Source: Rodentolepis nana (taxonomy: Eukaryota > Platyhelminthes > Cestoda > Cyclophyllidea > Hymenolepididae). Taken from it: 16,925 nucleotides of DNA. Of this stretch, positions 11,053 to 16,925 are shown piece by piece. The translations under genes and the position numbers were made by a program. The notes beneath the pieces are model-generated. The model was not told the origin of the DNA and made no database searches. It worked only from the letters and a program-made list of their open reading frames with translations. The stretch covers positions 1-16,925 of the forward strand of contig UZAE01012363.1 in the NCBI GenBank assembly GCA_900617975.1, in the 5' to 3' direction. The stretch's first letter is position 1, and the number at the start of each line of letters is the position of its first letter.

Positions 11053-13942
11053 CTAAAATGTGGCATTTCAAATAACTGTCAAATCAATTGGCAAAAGGGT
11101 TAGTTAAAAAAGGGGGTTAGGAAGGAATTTATTCATGCAAGGTAAAAATGCACAAGTAAGCGATGTAATAAAGGAAATTTGCCACTATAAATAAGATAGG
11201 AAGCAGTGCGGAAGAATACCTGATCTATTTTGTTTGAAAGATTAAATGCGTGAATAAAACATATCTTGGTTCAAATGTGTAAGTGTCAAGTGACGATTCC
11301 TAGAGATAAAGAAGTTCAACACAACTGCCTTTTGACAAAAGAAGTCGACACCTTTTCCTTGCACTCTATTGTTCGGTTATCAGAACTCGTGCCTTGCTGC
11401 TCGATGGTAAGTTATAATACCCTCTTAACTACCTACATACGTATAAACGCAAGCTCCTGGCGCCAATTAGACGTTCAGGCAGAAACCAGACAAGAAAAGG
11501 CTGGCATTATATGATGCTAAAGAATAGTTAACGAATACTCTCATTAACAGTCAGAAACAGCTATTCTTTCAAGGCACATAGTTAGTAAATTTTGTCGACA
11601 TGGTTTTATAAGGACGTTCTAGTGCTAGTACAATCCGTACCTATTTATGCAACAAGTCACATTTGAAAGTTCGCTGTATCCCTAGTGGAAATAGACTACA
11701 TGCAATGGCATAGTTTCGCGTGACCAGAACGATGATTAATGTTTTGTGTTTCAAAGAACCTATTCAGTTCGATGTTTTGTTATTTTAAATCGTTTATTTT
11801 AATATGAATGTTTTATGGTAAAACACTTTGATAAAAAGAAGGCTAGTAAGAAATCTGGCTTCGATATTAAAATATAGCAGGAACAATGCTATATTTCTTT
11901 TAATATGCACACACAAAACGATGGAGAAAGCCTTTGAAAAATTCAGTTCTTTACTTTGAAATAATGCAAAAATTAAACCAGTTCTTAGGAGTAGTTGAGC
12001 ATAAAATCCACCAAAACGGTGAAGTAAAATTTTAAAGAGTGAATTCAGTTTAGAAAAAATTGAGAGCGAGAGTATGGTTGATCAGTTTAAAAACCAAAGC
12101 GGTGTTTTCGAAGCCATAGCATTTTAGCTTCTTTGCAGTGGAGGTAAATGTGCGTGTATACATGCAGAGGTATAAATAGAGAAATCATTAAAAAGCTCGC
12201 CTTTTCCAGAAAGGAATTGTATTTACCAGAATTCAAACAAAGCATTATTCATGACGTAGGGGGAGGGGGGAGGCAGGCAGAACGTAAACGGATAGCGCTC
12301 TTTGCAAAGAAAAATGAAAATATACCGTGCGGTTTAAAATTATTTCATTTCTTCATTTTTTAACTAAAGTTGGAAGCAGAAGAAGGAAAAAAGAACTAAA
12401 GGTCAACGTTGAGACTAAATATAGCCGCAAGGAGATAACTTTATTTTTTTTAAAACACAATTTTATTGCAGATGCTTAGAATGTTTAGGAATTTATATAT
12501 ATCAGACGTTATTGGCAATATTCTCGACTTCATGTAATGAAATACATTAAGGAAATCGTCAGGATTTTGTTAAAAATACACAGCTGAAACAGAGTTACTT
12601 TAACATGGAATTGATCAAGTTGAGCAAAATGAAATGTCTTATGGAATTCTAAAGCTCAGGTTCCGTTCTGAATATATGCTCTATTAATTTTAGCATTTAC
12701 GTACTCTCTGAGAAAAGTACTCCTATGAGGATAATGCTCTATTAATATTTCTTTAAAGCTAAGAAAGGAATAATGTATCTTTAAGGCTTTTAAAATTAAA
12801 AAAATTGGCAAATGTACAAAGCGGTCTAATATCTTCTTGGCAATCAATTTATTTGCAAGAAATGGGTTAATTTAAAATAACTTTTTCCCAATTACTTAAA
12901 TTTAAGTCACTTGTTATGTTACATTTGTGTCATTTAGTGGCGCACTGTGACTTCTATGAAGAACAGAAGAGACCTAAGAAAAATATTAAAGTCTTCAATA
13001 TTTTCTCCTATTATGGAAGTGTTTATTGACATAGTGGATGCCCTGGTTGATCTCAAAAGACATAATGAAGTATTTACCTTGTACTTTGTTGCACTCATAG
13101 AACTAAATATCACATTCCCAAACTATCAAAGACATCATGTTGCTATCCACTCTATTCAAACAAGGTGTATCTGTTGACTTGTACGATCAACTCTAGAGGT
13201 ACGTTTGTCATCTCTTTACCGCATTGAAGTTGTCAAGGAGAGAACAATCATCTTTCTTCTGGTATGGTTTCTGAAGAAACCTTAATCGGCAGGACACAAT
13301 CATGGGGCATTCCATTCGCCTTCAAGTTCAAATGTTTTCGACAGTGTAATCGAAATATCTCCAATTAATTTAAGACTTTCAATTATTGTGAGCAAAAACA
13401 ATAACGAACTGTTATTAGCTAATTGCAGAAGCATTAATAAGTGCTTTCTTTCCCTACTTTTAAGAAAATGTGATTGGTCCAACAACACTGCAATATTTAT
13501 ATTTTTAAAAATTCAAAAAGGAGATAATGATCTGGATTTATCTTTACGCAGTTGGATCGCACTTTAATTGGCTAATTAAACATTCAACAATTTTAATAGT
13601 TTCGAGTATTCGCAGATTTAGGAAAATCGGATGGTGATCTGAAATGTGACCTATATCACACATTTCTGACACAGAAAGTGACCACAGGGAAATATGAAGC
13701 CTAGGGCGTTATTTCCTTAGTATATTAATGCTTATTGTTTTATGAATGGCAGAGCACAAAGGCAAGACAACAGCAAGGAAAGGCATGCGCGTGGGGTTTC
13801 GGGAGCAACCATGCAGGAATATCCCCATTATCCGGAACCATTAAGTTGATTTTATTCAAGGCGGCAAACTAAGGTGCTAATAAATCACAAGAGAGATGCA
13901 ACACAACAGCGAATATGTCTACTTGTTGAGCATAGAACTCAC
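11053..13942 (-). other. Intron between exons B and C
   Basis: About 2.9 kb, with donor GTGAGT next to 13942 and acceptor ACATTTTAG next to 11053. It contains the ACTAAC element near the acceptor, a G-rich run (G5-A-G6 at 12259-12270, plus strand), and an imperfect hairpin around 13641-13667. Open frames on either strand (11266-11514, 12148-12363, 12947-13177) look like chance frames; I see no domain or coding bias in them. Confidence 0.65.
11099..11119 (-). promoter_or_regulatory. ACTAAC element with TAAC half-sites upstream of exon C
   Basis: On the transcript strand, ACTAAC occupies 11099-11104, inside TTAACTAACC, about 46 nt upstream of the exon C acceptor. A second TAAC lies just upstream, inside CCTAACCCCC (about 11112-11119). 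ACUAAY plus a nearby UAAY is the bipartite binding site defined for Quaking-type STAR proteins. The same hexamer also resembles a strong branch-point sequence. It may simply be the branch point. STAR autoregulation is inference. Confidence 0.35.
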
Positions 13943-14114
13943 TATCCTGTTCGTCAAAAGTCAGACTCGGCGACAAAGGCGATGGAGAACTGTGTTGTGA
14001 GGAGGAGTTATTGTTGTGATAACGAGCATTTTGCTGTTGGGGTTCCCTATATGTGCCATTCATAATGGCAAGTTCCATCAATTGTTGTTTCTTAACGTCG
14101 TCTGCGCCCTCAGG
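13943..14114 (-). CDS. Exon B: QUA2 exon with Ser/Pro linker (canonical version)
   Basis: This 172-nt exon lies between acceptor TTTTACATTCAG (AG at 14115-14116) and a strong donor, GATA|GTGAGT (GT at 13941-13942). It encodes 57 residues plus one base. The first 24 or so form the QUA2 motif of STAR proteins: PEGADD, then KKQQLMELAIMNGTYR. In GLD-1 and Quaking this helix packs on the KH domain and contacts the 5' part of the RNA motif. A Gln/Asn/His stretch follows (EPQQQNARYHNNN), then a Ser/Pro-rich linker (SSSQHSSPSPLSPS), where the Ser-Pro pairs could be sites for proline-directed kinases. The exon ends TFDEQD. It enters in phase 0 and leaves in phase 1. The closeness to GLD-1's NGTYR sequence makes this the canonical exon and exon A the divergent copy. 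Plus-strand open frames over this exon are shadows. Confidence 0.87.
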
Positions 14115-15149
14115 CTGAATGTAAAATAAACGCAAAATGATAAAGTAATGGAGCCTCACGTAAGGCTATAAGAAGTCTTTTAAAATTTGCTGTGCAGCTT
14201 CCATCAGCAAGGTCACAAATCGAGCCAAAATAGGAATGAAAAATAAAACGGAAATTTTTTGCTCATTTTAATGCTCCACTTCCTGGCTATTACTCGCCAC
14301 ATCCAGCCAATTGAAATAGCCTCGTGGATAATGCGAAAATGTGGAAAAGGAGTCATGATTCATTTATTTATTTTCAAAACTTCAAAAAAAACAAAGATAA
14401 AAATACTCAAATTAAATTTACACATATAAAATCAAAATAGATTTTTACTGATTGAGTGTTAAGGCATATGAGTAAAGTAAATGAATGCAAATTGGAAATA
14501 GAATCACCAGTTGTGTTGCCATCAGCACCCGTGCTTTATTGCAGAGAAAGTTTAAATTTGAAGAAGATGCAACAGATCATTAGGAAATTTTCTCTTCTTT
14601 ACTTTCACGGCTGAAATGTACTCTTATTGGACTACTTTCAAATTGCACTTTGTGCACTGTTTCGTTGAAAAATACGCACAATGATATTGTATGGCTTTCA
14701 ATATATCAGCACAAACAACGCTCGTGATTTATAATAAAGTATTAAATTAATTACTATAACTGAAGACAAAATTCCCTGAGTTGAGTGGAATAACAACAAA
14801 AGGAAAAAACGTTCTATTGTGCATACCCTGATCAGATTCAACCATGGTCAATATCCAACGGATGTCATAGGCACAAATCTGACAATGTGTCAACTTCAGG
14901 AATGCCATTTTATTTAAATTCGAGAAAAAGAGAGTCTAAAATCCTCTAAGAAGATACGAAAACAGAAACACCAGATTTCTTTTTTTGCGGTATAAAACAC
15001 GGAATTGACGCAAAGTCAGCAAGATAAAGAAATATTGGTGCAACAATGGTGTTAAATATGGTGCTGATCTTGGAAAAGAAGGTTGGTTAAAAAAGCTCAC
15101 ATCAAAAGTGTTAGATGGGGAAAAAAGCACATCAATCCATTTAAACTAC
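14115..15149 (-). other. Intron between alternative exons A and B
   Basis: This stretch of 1,035 nt separates the two QUA2 exons. It starts with a weak donor (GTAGTT) and ends with acceptor TTTTACATTCAG. The distance is too long for simple steric exclusion between splice sites. A minus-strand frame continues from exon A for 18 residues to a stop at 15097-15099. No other feature was recognised. Confidence 0.6.
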
Positions 15150-15207
15150 CATTTAAAACCGCGAGTTCCATTAGCTGAGTTTGCTTCAGCAAGTCCTTAT
15201 CTTCAGG
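15150..15207 (-). CDS. Exon A: alternative QUA2 exon (short version)
   Basis: This 58-nt exon reads PEDKDLLKQTQLMELAVLN plus one base. It follows a good acceptor (pyrimidine-rich, ending TTTCTTTCAG, with AG at 15208-15209) and ends at a weak donor, G|GTAGTT (GT at 15148-15149). It begins at exactly the same codon as exon B (Pro-Glu) and matches it at 11 of 19 residues and 35 of 58 bases. It enters in phase 0 and leaves in phase 1, so it joins exon C as ...LND-KERQQAQ. Compared with exon B it lacks the NGTYR end of QUA2 and the whole Ser/Pro linker. If the donor is not used, the frame runs on for 18 residues from Asn-Gly and stops at 15097-15099, giving a possible alternative C-terminus. The homology is clear. 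Whether the exon is used in vivo is inference. Confidence 0.7.
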
Positions 15208-15794
15208 CTGAAAGAAAGATACAAAGATAACAGTTCGAGCCTTCAGGGCAAATTGTTGAAGTTGATACTGCATGAGATTGGTGAGCAGTGTTAGCTTCAA
15301 GGGAAGATGAGCTTAATGTGCAGGTAAATGTTCGATTTATCTACTCAAAAGATGAAATCAAGTGTCCTTGGTTTCTTACTCAAGATATTGGGAATGATTA
15401 TTCCACATCCATTCAAATACTAAATTCAAGCAATTTCTCGAAATGACACGAAATTGTTCATTAATGACGCATGAATAGACCAATTACAATGAAGAAAAGT
15501 AACCTTAATTTCATGTCTTCTTTTAAATTTCCAAGGTGTAGTCTCAGTAACAGCATACCTCTAAAACCTAGATCCAGGTGTTAAAAGGAATATAGGGAAA
15601 AGCCACCTGACCAATATGCTAACTGGGTATGTAGTGTGGATTGCTATAAGGCATATGTACCCATTCCTTTCTCATGTTGCACAGATTACTTGACGGTATC
15701 CCAAAGCATTCTATTGGGAATTCAATTTCCGCTTGAAGTAAATCATCACATTTTGTTCTAAGAGCGACTAAAAAGGCATCCACAATGCAAGTAA

Positions 15795-15816
15795 CCCCCC
15801 CCCCCTTCTCCCACCC
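15795..15816 (-). promoter_or_regulatory. Poly-G tract able to form a G-quadruplex (transcript strand)
   Basis: The plus strand has a run of 11 C (15795-15805), followed after four bases by CCC-A-CCC (15810-15816). On the transcript strand this reads GGG-T-GGG-AGAA-G11, which satisfies the four-run G3+ pattern because the long run can supply two runs. It lies in the intron about 590 nt upstream of exon A. A function in exon choice is speculative, and a simple homopolymer expansion would look the same. Confidence 0.3.
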
Positions 15817-16540
15817 TCCTTATCACTGATTGTCATTTTTTTATATCAATGTGCTTTGCAAATGGATGTTTCATAATAATCGAAGGCATTGGCTAATGAA
15901 GACATTTTAGTCCATTCCATGTCTGAAGTTCTTCGCAAAATCGTAGATTGTTGAGATGGTTGAAGATTGCAATCTTAAATAGAAAAATCACTTAAATCCC
16001 ATGCTGTCTATTATTCTCGCGTTTAGCTAATCCTCCAGACTGACAACACTTTGAAATGCGAATGGTAGAATAATCACAAGGGACGATATTTGGCACATGA
16101 TGCATGCATTTTACTCTAATGGACATCTTCAATAATGTCTTAATTACTTTCTCACCAAGGTAACTAATTCATATGAACATCTGGTGAAGCGGTAGACGAT
16201 TCTGCAGAATGCCGCTAGAAACATTTTGTGAAAGGGGGTACTCCAATCGGACAATGAACCAGTGTGAGTACCTGCAGTGAAGGGTGCCACCAAATACTCA
16301 CCCCTCAATTTAGACCGTGTCGGTGCACATGTAGCCAATGCCAGTTTCAACAAGACGACGCACAGAATACCGTGAGTGCAGGACGTGCTTTAACAAGCGT
16401 CACTCACTTCTATTCAAGTGACCTCCACCAAACATGTGCATTCAAGCCCGCGTTACTGTGGCAATACTACTCCGCCCTCCAGCGATATTTGCGTCTAAGG
16501 CCGCGGTTCACTACTCTCTTTTGCAGATTGTACATTTGTA

Positions 16541-16560
16541 TCTCTCTCTCTCTCTCTCTC
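16541..16560. repeat. (TC)10 microsatellite
   Basis: A pure TC dinucleotide tract, read as GA repeats on the transcript strand of the STAR gene. GA repeats can bind GAGA-type factors in flies, but a plain microsatellite is the simpler reading. Confidence 0.9.
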
Positions 16561-16925
16561 TTGCAACTTTAAGATACCAACTTTATTATTTTCACTGTGG
16601 CACAACATGAGAAAAAAACGGAGGCACAACGGTGCACACGTGCAAAATGTCACCTCTTTTTTATCATCTAGTTACAGCCTATTTCAGCAAATATTTAAAA
16701 AGATAAATATGAGTATCTCTTTTTCAATTCGTACTTTTTTCGTGCCCAAAAACAAACATTTTGCACTCATAAAAAGGTGGGACATCACTCTCTGCATAAA
16801 ATTTTTTGCGTGGGGACGAATAGAAGCCGCAAATATCACATTTTTCACTCTAAATTTATAATGCTAGTCTACAGTTTGTCACGTTTGACATTAACTTCGG
16901 AAAGTCAGAGATCAACTAGTTAGGA

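Larger units (their letters stand above)
5001..16925 (-). other. Gene span (3' part): STAR-family KH RNA-binding protein, GLD-1/QKI/HOW-like
   Basis: Four coding exons on the minus strand join in frame through GT..AG introns into the C-terminal part of a STAR (signal transduction and activation of RNA) protein. The diagnostic piece is the QUA2 motif QLMELAIMNGTYR, which is shared with nematode GLD-1, vertebrate Quaking and fly HOW. These proteins bind ACUAAY/UACUAAY-type RNA motifs through a KH-QUA2 surface and control splicing, mRNA stability or translation. No KH-domain exon or start codon is visible up to the right edge, so the 5' half lies outside. The C-terminal tail is Gln/Ala-rich and does not resemble the HOW tail as I remember it. 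An orthologue of the fly gene CG10384 (often labelled gld-1-like) is my best guess, unverified. The span in the window exceeds 10 kb, mostly intron, with the largest intron between exons C and D (about 5.4 kb). Confidence 0.8.
15208..16925 (-). other. Intron upstream of exon A (5' end outside window)
   Basis: No exon with a KH motif (GxxG loop) or the KKLLVP-like end expected before QUA2 is visible on the minus strand, so the preceding exon should lie beyond 16925. The stretch holds the poly-C tract at 15795-15805 and a moderately GC-rich island at about 16140-16530 of unknown origin. It also has a (TC)10 tract at 16541-16560. Plus- and minus-strand frames at 16144-16861 show no recognisable protein. 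Confidence 0.55.

Noticed and set aside
11266..11285. GGTTCAAAT-like tRNA box B near 11270
   Set aside because: No box A at the right distance and no cloverleaf can be drawn around it.
13874..14065. Plus-strand open frame over exon B
   Set aside because: Antisense shadow of exon B; the minus strand has the QUA2 motif and matching splice sites.
16144..16353. Minus-strand frame of 69 codons considered as the missing KH exon
   Set aside because: It has no GxxG loop, no KH-like hydrophobic pattern and no phase-0 donor preceded by a KKLLVP-like end.

Overview
The window looks like a piece of an insect nuclear genome, most likely a higher fly (Diptera). It is AT-rich, has multi-kilobase introns with GT..AG borders, and carries non-LTR retrotransposon debris and a Gln/Ala-rich RNA-binding protein gene. 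The order is inferred from style and protein families; no sequence search was possible.

Right two thirds (5001 to the right edge, minus strand): the 3' half of a STAR-family KH RNA-binding protein gene (GLD-1 / Quaking / HOW type). Four coding exons are resolved. Two alternative copies of the QUA2 exon lie at 15150-15207 (exon A) and 13943-14114 (exon B). They are followed by a Gln/Ala-rich exon C (10666-11052) and a terminal exon D (5001-5215) ending in TAA. The KH domain and the start codon should lie beyond the right edge. Exons A and B both enter in phase 0 and leave in phase 1, and exon C enters in phase 1. So A-C-D (219 codons plus stop) and B-C-D (257 codons plus stop) are both open. 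Including both A and B gives an immediate stop, and skipping both gives a stop within 12 codons. This is the signature of mutually exclusive exons in the RNA-binding part of a splicing/translation regulator, and it is the main finding.

Left end (1 to about 1410, plus strand): the 3' part of a non-LTR retrotransposon ORF2. It has the end of an RNase H domain with two key residues replaced, and a CCHC-type C-terminal knuckle with in-frame stops. Between them lies about 950 bp of shuffled, near-identical duplications of the linker that should join the two. A related 3' tail occurs again at 2640-2880.

The rest (1410-2640, 2880-5000 and the introns) is AT-rich sequence with no recognisable gene. 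A few local signals are noted: an ACTAAC element upstream of exon C, a G-quadruplex-capable poly-G tract on the transcript strand upstream of exon A, a (TC)10 tract, and two unassigned plus-strand open frames.
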